Assembly (NCBI GenBank): GCA_025917655.1 | Contig: CP084614.1 | Location: 992,001 to 1,056,000, forward strand | Direction: 5' to 3' | Length of the DNA: 64,000 nucleotides | Source: Chlorella sorokiniana | Taxonomy: Eukaryota; Chlorophyta; Trebouxiophyceae; Chlorellales; Chlorellaceae | In this document: piece after piece, positions 1 through 12,366 of the stretch | How the letters are laid out: each line of letters begins with the position of its first letter | Position numbering within the stretch: position 1 is the stretch's first letter | Program-made: the position numbers and the translations under genes | The notes under the pieces: model-generated | Told to the model about the DNA's origin: nothing | What the model saw: only the letters and a program-made list of their open reading frames with translations | Database searches by the model: none

Positions 1-157
1 CGTGCAGACTGGGCTCCCTGCAGGGGCAACTCCTCTCGCAAACCTGCCCTGTGCCCTCCCGTCCGCCGCCCGCAGGTGCCCAGACCTCGCTGAGCTGCTG
101 CAGCACTGTGGACCCGACATTTACGACGGCCCTCTGCCCTGGGACGGCACTGTTTGA
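1..157 (+). CDS. C-terminal exon of a gene that begins left of the window
   Basis: Only the end of this gene is present. An acceptor (cgcag) at 71-75 is followed by an open exon, 76-157, that ends in TGA at 155-157. Its last residues read CPDLAELLQHCGPDIYDG and then end in PLPWDGTV. The exon is entered in phase 2 and looks like a natural, slightly acidic C-terminus. Bases 1-75 are probably intron or the previous exon; no frame could be confirmed there. A TGTAA signal at 307-311 would suit its 3' end. The family is not recognised from so short a piece. The gene converges on the SCCPDH-like gene at 344-3052. Confidence 0.5.
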   Translation, partial: VQTGLPAGATPLANLPCALPSAARRCPDLAELLQHCGPDIYDGPLPWDGTV

Positions 158-306
158 CGGCACCGGGCGGCGGTCTGGCTGCTCCAGCACATTCACACCT
201 CGCCCGCGCCTCTGGCCACCCTGCTACACCTGCCTCCCTCGCACACTGTCGTTCAAACTGTCATCAATTGACATTTTTACTTTGATGTCCGTTTCTGTAT
301 GTTGCC

Positions 307-311
307 TGTAA
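307..311 (+). promoter_or_regulatory. TGTAA polyadenylation signal
   Basis: TGTAA, the usual chlorophyte polyadenylation signal, lies 150 bases after the TGA of the left-edge + strand gene. Confidence 0.4.
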
Positions 312-343
312 TATATACTTGTATGGTAAGAAACATTACATTC

Positions 344-3052
344 TCACTGCACAGCCGCTGACTCCACGCGCTCAAAGGCGATGCCCCGGGAGCGCAGGCG
401 GTCGATGCAGGAGGTGCGCCGCAGCAGCGTGGCGGGCGTGTGCACCCCGGCTGCGGCAGGCGCTCCGGCTCCTCCAGCAGCGTGATGGCGGCCTGGTGGG
501 CAAGCAGGCGGGGGATGGGGGCACATGGTGCTGACATTGACAGCGGGGCCAGCCGGAGTGTGGGCGATGGCGAGGCAGGCCCAGCCGGCTTGCAGTCGCA
601 GCCCGTATGCAGCCTCCCAAGCATATCTGCCCTGCGCGGCCCACCTGCACCACAAAGATGGAGCAGGCCAGGTAGGCGGGCTCCGGCCCGCTCACACGCG
701 TCACCACCCGCACGTCCGGCGCCTGGTCGGCCGTTTCTGGCGCGCCTGCAGGGATGGGCGGGGAAGAAGTGCGTATGGGGCGTGCGTGTGTGCTGGGGGC
801 AGGGGGGCCGCGGGGCAGAAAACTGTTGAAACTCTGGGGAGGCTGGAAAAAGGGGGCGCGGCGCCTTGCGGGTGAAGCAGGTGCGCTGGAGGCCTGCAAG
901 GAGGCGCGGGGCCCGCTCCCCACCCTTGCTGTAGCCCGACGCGATCGTGGTGAAGGTGAAGGAGGCCTCGGCCAGCTGCTGCTCGGTGGGGCCCTCATGC
1001 GAGAACAGGCCGTAGGTGAAGAGGCCGGGGTAGCGCAGCAGCAGCGAGCGGCCCCAGGGGCGGCCCGCCAGGAACTGAAACGCCGCTCCAAAGCCCTGCC
1101 ACCTGCGGCCGCGGCAGGGCAAGTGGGCGTGTTGCTGGGAGTGGCAGGCAAGGACGCCGAGGGCACTGCGGCGGTGTAACAGCCTGCCCGACAAGCAGCC
1201 ACTGCCATGCCCTTGGCTTGGGTAGCGGCCCCCACGGCTGCATGCTGCCTCCGTGACTGCCAGGCATGCCCGGGAAGGCACAGCGCTCACAGCGTGGTGT
1301 AGTACCGCGACGGCACTGTGAACACAATCTTGACGTGGGCCGCCGGCTCGCCCGCACGCACGCGCGCCACCATGCTGCGGCGCAGCACCGATGGGTCGGC
1401 GCCTGCGGGCAAGGCAGGGGCGAGCAGGCGGCCTGAACACACTAGGTGAGGGCATAGCAGTTGGCAGCAAGGGCCAAACACAAAGCCGGCAGATGGGCGG
1501 GTAGGTGCCGGGGTGGGCAGCAAGGCGAACAGCAGCCCGTCCCACCCATGAAGGGGAAGGTGTAAGCGTTGAAGCGGGGTCAAACACGCCTGCGCCTGCA
1601 GGCCGCGGCTTGGGGCCCGGCACTTGAAGGTCCACCTTGCCTCGCTTCTACGGCCCGGGAAGGAAGGCGGCCGGGTCAGGTGCTGCGCGCGGTGGCGGCG
1701 GCCTGATTGGCGGGGCTGAAAGACGCCGCCCACCCCCATCCCTCCGCCCCCCCGCCAACCTGCTCCGCCTCCTTCCTCAGCCGGCGCAGGTCGCCCGCAT
1801 GCGCAAAGCCGTGCACCGCCGACTCGTACGTTGGGAAGTGCCTGGGGGCAGCGGGAGGGCAGGACAGCAAAGTGGCGGCTCCCCGCTTGCTTTCCCGCAC
1901 CACAATTCGGAGCGTGCAGCCGCGTCACTTCACCATGCCAGTCCCCCGCGCCCGCCCCGCCCTCCCTTATATCGCTCACACGCAGTAGCCGCTGGGCCCG
2001 CCGCGGACGGTGATGGCGGTTTCCAGCAGCGTGCAGCGCGCGGGCGGCTGGAACTGGGCCAGCGCAAACTCGGCGCCCAGGTCCCCGGCACGCAGTCAAA
2101 GGCGACTGCCGACGCGAGGTACACGCCCGCCTGGCGCGCCGCCTCGTCGTACCGCAGCTCTATCTGCTCCATGAACTCTGCCGTTGGGTGGGAGGGCGAG
2201 AAGGCAGGGAGCAGCGGTGACTGGCAAAAGGCGGCGGCTTGGCATGCCCGCAGCTGCTGCTCGATGGAGCGGCAGGCAGCCACATGTCGTATCGTGTGTC
2301 CTTCCCGACCAGAAAATGCACAGGCGTGCGGCGCAGACGGCGGTGCCCGATGCGGGCGGCGCACCGAGCGGCGCAGCACTGCTCTGCGCTGCCTCACCTG
2401 GCTCCCCGCACACATCCAGGTAGTGGGTGCCCGCCTCCACGCAGGCCCGCACCACCGGCTCGCCCCAGCGCCGGAAGGGGCCCACTGTGTTGATCAGCAC
2501 CCGGCAGGAGCTGGAGCCAAGGGAGGCGGGGGGGGGGGGCAGCCGTCGACTCCGCACGACCTGAACGCTGGCGCCCCTTGGCTCTGTAGGCCTCCAAGAC
2601 ACAGTCAAGTGTGTGGTTTCCTTGTTTTGTGCATGCCAGCCAGCCGAGAGGCACCCACCGTGCCATGGCCACGAGCGAGTCCTGGTCCGCCACATCAGCA
2701 ATGACGATGCCGGGTGCAGAGACGCCGCCGCTGGTGGCCTGCAGCAGAGAGGCTGCCAAGCCCTCCAGCTTGGCTCGATCCCGCCCGGCAACTGCCCATT
2801 TGCCTGCGCCAGCAGAGCCGCAGAGAGCCTGGGAGAGTGGCATGCTGGCACTCGCTGTGCACAGCCCCGACCGGGGCGGGGATGACGGCCTGTCTATGCT
2901 GCTCATCGCTGTGAGCCCGGGCGCGGCGGTCTCGTCTCGACCCTTGAAGAATTACCTTTGAACGAGGACAGGATCACTTCCCGGGCAACGCGGGTCCCAG
3001 TGAAGCCCGTAGCGCCAAACACCAGAACGTCAAAGCGTGGGTCGGCCGCCAT
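344..3052 (-). CDS. Saccharopine dehydrogenase-like oxidoreductase (SCCPDH family)
   Basis: The start (CAT at 3050-3052) opens MAADPRFDVLVFGATGFTG, a Rossmann dinucleotide-binding fold with the GATGFTG loop. A donor follows TTCAAAG at 2956, and the next exon resumes with GKWAVAGRDRAKLEGL. Further exons carry VLINTVGPFRRWGEPVV, then a stretch with HYLDVCGE, then AFDCVPGDLGA near 2100, all typical of the SCCPDH / trans-acting enoyl reductase-like family. The C-terminal exons read EGPTEQQLAEASFTFT and end in RLRSRGIAFERVESAAVQ. Family members are membrane- or lipid-droplet-associated proteins whose substrate is mostly unknown; lysine breakdown should not be assumed. About nine exons are needed. 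Near 465 the frame shifts by one base between the LLEEPE and VHTPATLLRR segments, probably an assembly indel. The assignment is firm; the exon borders are approximate. Confidence 0.85.
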
Positions 3053-3282
3053 CACTCTTTTGAAGCAGGTGGAACACCTTTCTCGACCTCGAAGCGATCC
3101 AACATCACCCAAACAGGCCGGCAGACGTTCATGTAACCCTGAGCAGCCGCCTCAGCGTGCCGCTCGCAGCCCAGCAGCGGGCGTTGACTGAAGCCACATT
3201 TCTTTTCAAGTGTGCCGTCGCCTATCCACCTGCTTGTGTGCAAGCCATAAATAGATACAAGCTGGCTTTGCTGCCAGCAGGC

Positions 3283-6200
3283 TCAGGCCAGGCTGTCGAT
3301 GGCCTCGCGCCGCCACTCCCGGTGGCCGCATCCAGCACCAGCTGACTGGTGGGCCAGTAGCGGTGGTCCGTCTTCAGCGTCAGCACCTGGCAGCACCCAG
3401 AAACGCGGAGGCTTTAGTGTGCTGAGGCGCAGGCCCAAGGCACCACAGGCACGCTGAAGCGCGGGGTGACGGCAGGGAGCGGCCCGGCAGCCGTCACCGC
3501 GCACCTTGCTCTTGCCGCTGTCGACGTACAGCAGCCGCACGCGCGCGTCAGCTCCATCGACCAGCTGGCGCACCACTTCGATGAAGGTGTCCAGGTCAGG
3601 GGTGGGCTGCCCGTTGACCTCTGTGCAGGGCGATGAATGGAGGGGTTGGTGGGCGGGAGTGTGGGGGGTGTGGGGGGTGGAAAGCGGAGCGACCACTACC
3701 GGCTGCCGGCGTGCACAGGCAAGGCGTGATAGCGGCAAAGCTCACGCCAAGCCCCAAAGCCTACACCAGCAGCAGGCCAGGTTAAAGGTGCAGGTGCGGC
3801 GGCTGCGGGAGCGCGCGCACCCGCCACCCAGTACATGGCGTAGAGGCCGTAGCGGTGGGCGGGGCTGCCGTGGTGCCAGCGCGAGATGTAGACGCCGTGG
3901 GTGTCGGGCAGGAAGCCCAGCTCGCGCACGCCTCGGTGGGGGTACTGCGGGGGGGGGACGTATGTGTGCGCGCGCGCGCTGACAGAGGCAGTTGTTGTTA
4001 TTGTTGGTGGTGTGTGTGCGTGCGCGAGCGTGTGAGAGAGCGAGATGGTGGCTGGCGGTGTTGGTGGTGTGGATGCAAGTGAAAGGCTTGACCAGGGTTC
4101 GCAGCTGGCGGCACAGCACGGCAGCGGTGCTTGCAGGCAGCCAGAGAATCTCATGTGTGTGCAGACAATCCAGGCTGGCAATTTGCTTGTGGAGCGGCGC
4201 CGGCGGTGCAAGGCCCCTGCTGACCTCACCTGCAGCTGCGCCCGCACCAGTTCACCACGCGGCTGGTGCCCAGCCCGTCCTCCCGCCCCAGCCTGGGGGA
4301 GGGGGTGCGGCGGCAAACCGCGGCAGCACATCAGGCTGGCAGCAACACACCGGAGAGCACCCCGCACACAAGCAGAGGAGGGGGCAGGTTTCATGCTCAA
4401 CCCCACCACCCACCTGACAGCCACCTCCTGCACCTGCCCCTCACGGAAGATGGTGAGGCACACCTCGGGCAGCGCGCCCGCAGCACCGCCACCGCCCGCG
4501 CCGCCGCCCTCTGCCCCATCCGACGTGCGCGCGCGCTTGGCCGGCGGCTGCGCCCCTGCTGCGGCGCGGCGGGCACCCCATCCGCGCAGCCAGCAGCCCC
4601 GTCGGCCGGCCCCGCGCCGCATGCTGCTGCCGCCGCTGCGATGCTGCGCTCCACGTCGTCGTACGAGCTGACCGGCTGGCCGTCCACCGCCAGCACCATG
4701 TCCGCGTCGCGCAGCACTTCCTGGGCGTGGGACCTCGCCAGGCGCGAGTGCACGCGCAGCACCTGCCGCCGCTCCGGGTCCAGCTGCACCAGGCGGCTCA
4801 CCCACTCTGTGGGCAGCCCAAACTGTGGGAGGGAAAGGGGGAGGGGCGTGTTTGCTCGGCTTCTTTACTGTTCCGGATGTTTGGGGTGGGGAAGCGCGTT
4901 CTCGCGGGAGGGTGCAGAGGGGCAGCGTGGGGCAGCGGTCGCAAACTGGGGGGCAGGGCGGGGCGGTGGCGCTCGGAGGTCGCACAAAGAAGGGCATGCA
5001 GGGCACCCAGCGCGCCCCGTCAGCCGAGGGCGCCGCCCACAGGAAGGCGCACAGCTGGGAGAGGCCCACGCGCCTGTGCAGCCTTGGACAGCAGCAGCGG
5101 CTCCATCTCAGCATCCAGCGTCACCACTACCGGCGGAGGCGCCGCTGCCGCACCGCCCCCGCCGCCGCCTGCAGCCTCAAGCTGCGCCACCAAGCTCTGC
5201 ACCCAGGGCGCGAAGACGGCGGCGGGCAGCCCCGCCGTCCACTCTTGCTCCTGCTTGTTGACCTGCTCGCTGTACGAGGCCCACAGGGCGCGCACGCTGC
5301 CGCCTCGGTCACACAGCACGCCATGGGGGGGGCGCGGCAGGTGGGGGCTGGCCGTTGTTGGGCCAAGCTCGACAGGACAGGGAGGGGAACAGGCACAGGA
5401 GGGGGAGGGGATGCAGCGGCGCGGCAAGGAGGCGCTGATAGCTGCCTGGCCTTAGTCGCATGCCCTGACATTGTGTGATGTGCTGAGCAAAAGTGATGTG
5501 GGAGAGTGCCCTGAGGGTGTGTATGTGTGAGCCCGCCCCGCCCCACCCGAGTAGGCCAGCCCAAAGTCTTGGTCCAGCTGCGCGCAGGGCAGGCGGGGCA
5601 GGGAAGGCTGAGGGCAGGCAGCGCCGCGTGCAGGGTCGGCGCGGCGTTGCGCGGCGCAGCGTGAATATGCAGCGCAGCAGGCGCGCGGCGGCCGCCCGCA
5701 GCCTCACCCTGACGACCTCATCGTGCACGGCCCTGCAAGATGAGAGGGTGGGGGCGGGGAGGTGGGTGGAGGGGACCAGGGTGAAAAGCGACAGGCCCCC
5801 AGGAACAGCTGCACGCCCACACAGCGGCTGATGGCGGCCCGCATGCCGGGCAGGTCAGCCCAACCCCACCCCCTCCCGGTCGAGCTGCAGGGGAGCGGCG
5901 CCGCCGCCCCACCTGAAGCGCGGCACCGCGGCGCGACGGATCAGCACGCCCATGGCGGGGTTGGTGACGTTGGAGGTGCGGTGCAGGATGCGCAGCGACT
6001 TGGACAGGCACACCAGCTCGACGGCGTCGCCGCGGCGCAGCGGCGGCGAGGGCGACAGGCGCACAGGGCGGATGAGGCGGCGGGCCTGCCCGGGAGGGGG
6101 AGGGGCACAGAGCGGCGGCGCACGCCCGCGGTTGGCACATTTTTGCAGAGCCTGCCGCTGTGCCCCGCGAAACGCACTATGGGGGCAGCGACACTCATCC

Positions 6201-9200
6201 CCACCGCTCCCACTTGCCTCCCTTGAGCCCGGCAAAGTCAGCGCGACAGCTTCACCCGCCCCCCCCGCACCCGCACCCCTGCTGCACCGCGCTGTCCCAT
6301 CCCAGGACGCACACACAAAAATGCATGCACCCCCGTACAGGCACATAGACACACGCATAGCACACGCACACGCACACGCACACACACACACACACACACG
6401 CATGCACCCCGTACAGGCACATAGACACACACACACACACAAGCACACGCACACGCACACGAGCACACACATAACTACACGCGCCCACCTCCCCCGACAG
6501 CTGGCGCGGGTCGTAGGCCACCAGCGAGAAATTGTGGAGGGGGTGCATGAAGCGCACGCGGGCGGGGGCCTCCGCGGGGAAGGCCCCGAACGACAGCAGG
6601 ATGTCGCCGGGGCCCACCACGACTGCAGGGGGGGCAGCCCGGGTGGCGGTTGTGGGTGGAGGTGGGCATGGGGGTGGGTGGGTGGGGAGCAGGGGTCGCT
6701 TGCCGGCGACCATGCGGGGCCTCGCATGCGGGGCAAGGCGCAGACGGTTCGACAGAGCCAGCCCGTGGAATCCGCGCGTCCAGCACCCCCCACCCACCCG
6801 TGTTGCGGTCCACCAGCACCAGCCCCAGGCTTTCCGACTGGTGCACAATGACGCCGCAGCCTGCACGGGGGAAGGTGCAAACAGGCGACTGTGGCGGCTG
6901 CGCGCACGAAGGCAAGCGCAACGCAGACCGTCGGCCGACGTGCTGGCTGTCGCTGCGCGCGGGGTGCGCTGGCGCACGGCCGCGCGGCGGCGATGCGGGG
7001 TGCCGCCTGCAGCGCCGCCACGCACCCGCGAAGGAGCGGGAGTGCACCCCGTCTGTCAGCGCCACCAGCGGCACCTCCACATCCACCAGGACCAGCCCGC
7101 AGCTGCACGGCGGCGGGGGCGGATGCGAGGAGGTGGGGTGGGTGGGCAGGCATGGGGGAAGCACGGGGGGGGACAACAAGAGGCAGGGCCACCCAGCTGC
7201 CCGGGAAGCGATGCGCGCTGGTCAGCGTGAGTCGGGGGGGCACACGCGGGACAACAAGAGGCAGGGCAACCCAGCTGCCCGGGAAGCGATGCGCGCTGGA
7301 CAGCGTGAGTCAGGAGCTTAAGAACATGTGGGTAGCAGGCAGGCAGAGCACCGAAACGCCGGCGCCAGCCACCCACCGCAGCTGCTCCTCCAGCAGAGGG
7401 CGCCACCCGTCGGCGTCGCCGCCCCCTGCTGCGGCGGCGCTGCCCCGCGGCGGCAGCACTGCCCAGCAGGCGCGAGTCGTCGGCCTGCGCCGTCACCCCA
7501 GGCTGCCGCTTCTCCACGTCTTCTTGCTCCGGGATGGCAGGCACCGAGCGCTTGCGCGGGATGCCGCCGCCGCTGGGAGGCGGCGGCGCCGGGCGGCGGC
7601 GCCGCTGGCTGCTCCGGGGTGCAGCGGCGGCCGCTTGGAGGCGGAGCCGCCGCCCTGCACCGCCTCGCCGTTGCTGGGCGGCGCCGTCGGCCCCTCGGCA
7701 GCGGCCCCAGGTGCCGCCTCCGGCCCCGCCAGGTCGTGCGGCAGCTCCACGCGGCAGTCCCAGATGCCGGCGGCGTTGTTGCGGGTCCACACGCTGGGCG
7801 GCCCGTACCTGCAGCACCGGCACAGCACCGCAGCAGCTCCGCCTGTAACATGCATGCAGCCCGGAGGGTGTGCCACGCGTGCTGCCAGCCAGGGCTGGCG
7901 GCTGGCTGCAACCAGAAGCGCCCGGCCGGGTCGGGAGCACGTCGTTTCGTGCCCCACCCCCGCATGCGCCCCACCCACCCACCAGGCCCAGTTGACGTGC
8001 AGGATGGCAGACTTGCGGCGGTGGCGCTCGCCAAAGGTGAAGTACTCAAGCGGTACACGCTGGCCGTGACGCAAGCACTGCAAGCGATGCAAGAGTGTGT
8101 GTGGGTGGGTGGACGGGTGGGTTTGGGGGCGTCGATGAATGGGGGCCCGGAGAGCACTACCGACGTATGGCAGAAGTGGCGGCTGCCTGGCCGGCTCGGC
8201 GCGGGCGCGTGCCTTGACGGCGGCCACAAATGCGTCGAGGTCGGGGGTGGGGTTGCCGGCCAGGGAGGTGATGATGGCGTACTTGGGCACCCCCGCCTTG
8301 CCCAGCAGGTAGCCTGGGGGTTGTGGGGGAAGGGGCGTTGTGGGAGCCGCCTGGCTGTCCGAACACACACACCAGGGCTGGTATCGAGGCACTACGGCAG
8401 CGCCAAGCACATGTGGGTCCCGTCCACCCCAGCCCACCTGGTTCTGCCAGGTACACCTGCCCCACCGCCGCCCGGTGGTTGCGCGCCTGCTGGTAGCTCA
8501 GCTCGTTGACGGCGCCGCCGCCCAGGTCCAGCAGGCGGCAGGGGGTGACTGGGTGGGGGGTGGGGAGTGGGGAGGGGAAATGGGGGAGAGAGCAGCTGCC
8601 GAGCTGAGAAGGGAGCCCCTGCCATGCAGCGCAGCACTGTCAGCCACAAAAGCGCCCCTCAAACAAAAGCACCCCGGCTGCCCGAATCAACCCGCAGCTG
8701 ACAGGCTGGCGCCGCGCCACACCTGCGTGCAGGTCCTGCACCCGAACGTCGGCCGCCAGGGGCTGCCCCCACGCTCCACCTCCACCCTGACGGTACCGCC
8801 CACTGCATGTGGTACGGGGCGGGACTGGTGCAGTCAGGCTTGTCGGCTCTCAGCTGAGCTAGCAGCCCAGCTTGTAGAGCTACTTGCTGCGGGACAACAA
8901 CGATCGATGGTGCGGGACGACATTGACGGCAGCAGCGGTACCGTACCGCTGTCATCCATCAGCTCCTCCATGGCCAGGAAGTCGGTGACGATGTGCCCGT
9001 TCAGGCGCACCTGCGCAGGGGCAGAGCCAGGGGCAGGCCGGGGTTGCTGCCGACATCCTCACACCTTCCAGCTGCCCGCCTGCAATCGGCCGTGCGCAGG
9101 GCGGCTGCGGTCGGGTGAGCCACGCGGCATGTGTGCATGCCGAGCCCGCAGGCAGCCTCTGCTCCCAGCGCCCCCAGGAAGTACATCATAGGGAGGCAGC

Positions 9201-11394
9201 CCCCTCACCAGCACGTCCCCCGGCTCCAGCACGCCGTCGGAGGGGCCCCCGGGCACCACGCTGTCCACCACAAGCATGCCGGTGCTGCCCGGGCGCTCGC
9301 TCAGCGCGCCTGCAGCGGGGGCCGCGGGCACACGGCAAGGAGCGCGGGGGCAGTATTAAGATCGGGAGCAGTCGTAAGATCGTGCAGTTCACCCAGTCAA
9401 TGAACTCGCTCAATGCAGCAGCAGCAAAGGGAAGGACAGCGTGCAGGTTGGATCGTGCACAGCAAAGGCTCCAGCCTGGCGCGCCACCACTCACCCGCGC
9501 CGCCGCCGTCTGGTTGCTGCTTGGAGGCGCGTACCGCCGCCTCGGTGTCCTGGCGCAGGCCAAGCCGCCGTACCTGCGGCGCTGGGATCGCCAACATCCT
9601 TGCCCAGCTGCTCTTTGCGGGCGCAAACCGGCCCGCAAGCTCTAGAGCTGGCCCGTAATGTGAAAAAAGGGACCAAACAAAACCAGCACCCACCTCATCA
9701 TAGCCCTTGAACACAAAGGTGGCCTGCAGGTCGCCACGCGGGATGTGCGGCTGCGCCCAGCCGCCGCCGGGGCTGTGGCAGGCCTGGAGGAGGCGCAGCG
9801 CACGCACGACGCGGTGCAGGGGAAGGTAGTAGGCGGAGGCGGCCTTGTTCTTCCCCCGCATTCAGCCCCACTGCCTGGCCCCGCACATCCACCACCGGCG
9901 AGCCGCTGCTGCCGCCCTTGGTGCCTGCAGCGGCAAGGCGATTGCCCGGGAGATGTGTGTGGGGCGTTGCGAGCCACGTGGTAGTGCCGGGCAGCAGTCG
10001 GCATGCACAGCAGCAGCAGCACAGAGGTCGCCCCCAGCCCACCTGAGGCCGCCTGCAGGTACCTGCACGGGGGGAGAGGGGAGAGGGGGCTTGCTCAGCT
10101 ATCTCTGCCAGCTGGGCAGGCAGAGCAGGCCCCTTTATGCCGTCTGCAGCCCGGGAGCTGCATGCAGGCGGCAGCCCACCCCACCAGGTGTTGAAGTCGT
10201 TGAAGCCACGCTTGGAGTAGTGAGGCGCGTCACGGTCCAGCCGCGCTAGCGTGCCGCTCAGGATGGAGATCTGGGAGCGGCGACGGGCGGCGAGCGGCGC
10301 GTGGGGACGGCAGCCGCGCGCGCGCAGGGCTTGCACCCCCTCCAACCCTGCCACCGCCCCGCCCAGCATGCCAGCGCGGAGCAGCGGACGCTGGCAGCGC
10401 TGCTGCACCCCTGGCGGCTACCCGCTGCGCCCAGGCAGCAGGTGTTGTGCTGCCGAGCCCAGCAGCCTGGAGCCCGGGTCCATGCGCTCGTGGCGCCTGG
10501 CCCCAGCCGCCCGCCGCCCCGGCCACCCACCTTCTCCCTGAATCGTTGCCCACCACACGTATGTCGAGCCCGACAGCGGCGGCGTCCGGGGCCAGCGGGA
10601 TCTCCGCAGCTGCCATGAAGTGCAGGTGCCCGGGGTCAAAGCGCATGAACCCAAAGTCGTGCACTGCGGGGTGTGTGGATGGGGGTGAGGGGGCGTAACT
10701 GAGGGGGCCGAGCGGGAGCACACAGGGCTGCCGCAGGTGCCAGCATGACGAAAGCAGGCGTCGGGTTGCACACCTGGGTCGTAGTACAGGGGATGCACGG
10801 GCACCTCCTCCCGGTTCAAGAAGACCGCCTCCGCCACCACAGGCCCTGTGGGAGGCAAATCAGCGGGGATCGGCGGCGAATGGCGGGGCGCGATGGTGGG
10901 AGCACCGCTGGCGACGCTGCGCCTGGCGGGGCTGTTGGCACGCACGCGCTGCTGGGTGGCCCCCAGCCCACCCGGCGTGATGACGTGGCGGTTGGTGAGG
11001 ATGAGGCCGCGGGCGCGGTCCACCACAAAGCCGGTGGCATAGGCGGAGCCCGCCGACTCTGTGTCGAAAGAGCGCGTCTGGGTCACCTTGAGCACCACCA
11101 CAGCCGGCACCACCGCATCCAGGGCCTGCTTCCAGGCGCCGCTGGCCACCTGCGCCACAGGGGGCGGGGCAGAAGAGCCATCCAGGTGGGGACTCGCCGA
11201 ACAGGCGCTGCGCCGCCGCCGCCACAGACAGGGGCGCATCACCGGGCAGCCCCGGTAGGTTCCCTTATCATCCAGACTCAGTTTTTCAGAGCTTTCTGAC
11301 GTGTGCTCACCTCCACAGCCGCGGCGCCGTTCTGCTCGAGACTCGGCAACTCAGAGTTGTCGGGGGCCTCCGGTGGGCCCTCCGCATCCCCCAT
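3283..11394 (-). CDS. DEG7: DEG7 / Nma111-type HtrA serine protease with PDZ domains
   Basis: This is the largest gene, with roughly twenty exons. The start at 11394 gives an acidic leader, MGDAEGPPEAPDNSELPSLE, not an obvious transit peptide. The trypsin-like domain shows the full triad: His in ILTNRHVITPG (about 10990), Asp in VHDFGFMRFDP (about 10650) and Ser in GGSSGSPVVD (about 9900). PDZ-type segments follow: GPSDGVLEPGDVLVR (about 9220), a stretch around 8250 with AGNPTPDLDAFVAAVK, then a degenerate second protease-like half (VVGPGDILLSFGAFP, 6600) and a last PDZ (DADMVLAVDGQPVSSYDD, 4690). The C-terminus reads VLTLKTDHRYWPTSQLVLD. This two-half order is that of Arabidopsis Deg7 and yeast Nma111. 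The plant enzyme acts in the chloroplast stroma and the yeast one in the nucleus; the leader leaves the location open. A one-base slip near 3322 separates the final REAIDSLA from the rest. Confidence 0.87.
6356..6480. repeat. (CA)n microsatellite with a duplicated flank
   Basis: Alternating CA runs sit in an intron of the DEG7 gene (TG on its coding strand). A segment of about 40 bases containing gtacaggcacatagacacac occurs just before the first run (from about 6334) and again near 6408, so the microsatellite and its flank were duplicated together. Confidence 0.8.
7173..7313. repeat. 78-bp tandem duplication in a DEG7 intron
   Basis: The unit starting acaacaagaggcagggc at 7173 recurs at 7251, an offset of 78 bases, with only a few substitutions over 60 or more bases. 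Both copies carry the same ccgggaagcgatgcgcgctg core. The block is intronic. Confidence 0.85.
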
Positions 11395-11685
11395 CGCGTC
11401 TATCGCCGCTTAATAATGCTGGATTCCGCGCCATGCATGGCTTGCGACACAGCAGGGAGACCTGCTATGAACGCAGCATTGCTGACGGGGCTCCCCCTGA
11501 CCACCGCTCGGTGCCGTCAATTGAATGCCACGCAGCTTTCCCTAGCCGTATTCTTGCATGCCAGGCACCATCAAGCCCAGACCAGGCTTGTCGACAGGTT
11601 TCCCTGCTCCTGTTGCTATCGTGCTACCCTTCTCGGCTGCACGACGGGCGTATCTGCTGAGCTTCGCCTGCAGGGGCGCAAGGCG
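11395..11685. promoter_or_regulatory. Shared upstream region of DEG7 (-) and BolA (+)
   Basis: The two start codons are 291 bases apart and point away from each other, so this segment must hold both promoters. It is less GC-rich than the flanking exons. No TATA box or named element could be assigned. The reading frame of BolA is open through this segment from an ATG at 11416, so a longer BolA N-terminus cannot be excluded. Confidence 0.5.
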
Positions 11686-12366
11686 ATGCAACGGGTGCTG
11701 CAGCGCACCAGGAGCATGTCGGCGGCGGCAGCGGCAGCGGTAGCACCAAAGGCAGGGCCGCTTGCCACAAGCATCCAGCAAAAGCTGCAGGCAAGATTTA
11801 AAATCCTCCAAGCCATAGATGGCACCCATGAGTCTCATGGCCTGCACCATGTGAGAGCTGCAGCCTCCTTGCAACACTACCCCTCCCCGTCTGTGCAGGA
11901 AGCGCTGGAACCGCTCAGGCTCAGCATTCAGAACGATTCGCACAAGCATGCGGGCCATGCAGGCAACCCCAGTGGAGCACCAGATGCTGAAACACATTTC
12001 AAGTGAGGGTGTTGCAATGGGAGGTACCGAGGGGTGCCCATGAGGCCGGTTCTGCTCCAGCCCCGGCCACGAACTGGCTGTGAAGCTTCCCAAGCCCTCC
12101 CTTTGGTAGGGTGGAGGTTGTGAGCAAGGCTTTTGAGGGCAAGAATCCCGTGCAGCGACACCGCATGGTCTACCAGCTGCTTGAAGCCGAGATCGCTGCG
12201 GGGTACACGGTGAGTATGCTGCAGCATACTTACAAATGCAACAGTAGATCTGGCATTGCTGCAGCAGTTTGAGAGGTCGAAAGCCCTCGGCCTTATGACA
12301 GTTTATTGCGCATTTGCAGCCTTGGCGCTGAAGACAAAGACACCATCTGAAGTAGGGCTGCAGTAG
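11686..12366 (+). CDS. BolA-like protein
   Basis: Four exons are proposed. Exon 1 (11686-11790) encodes MQRVLQRTRSMSAAAAA and on to SIQQKLQ; this basic, alanine-rich leader fits organelle targeting. Exon 2 (11899-12002) gives EALEPLRLSIQNDSHKHAG and then HAGNPSGAPDAETHFK. Exon 3 (12110-12213) gives VEVVSKAFEGKNPVQRHRMV and then YQLLEAEIAAGYTV. The last exon (12320-12366) gives LALKTKTPSEVGLQ. The invariant HAG, FEGK and RHR motifs identify BolA, a partner of monothiol glutaredoxins in handling iron-sulfur clusters. Intron 1 has a GC donor (CAG then GCAAGA). It is 108 bases long with no in-frame stop, so a retained form adding 36 residues is possible. The final donor (A then GTATGC, 12213) was chosen because it alone keeps the KTKTP tail in frame. 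Confidence 0.85.

Noticed and set aside
277-1635. 452-codon open frame on the minus strand
   Set aside because: It runs through exons and introns of the SCCPDH-like gene. Only short pieces match the family; the long frame is a by-product of high GC content.
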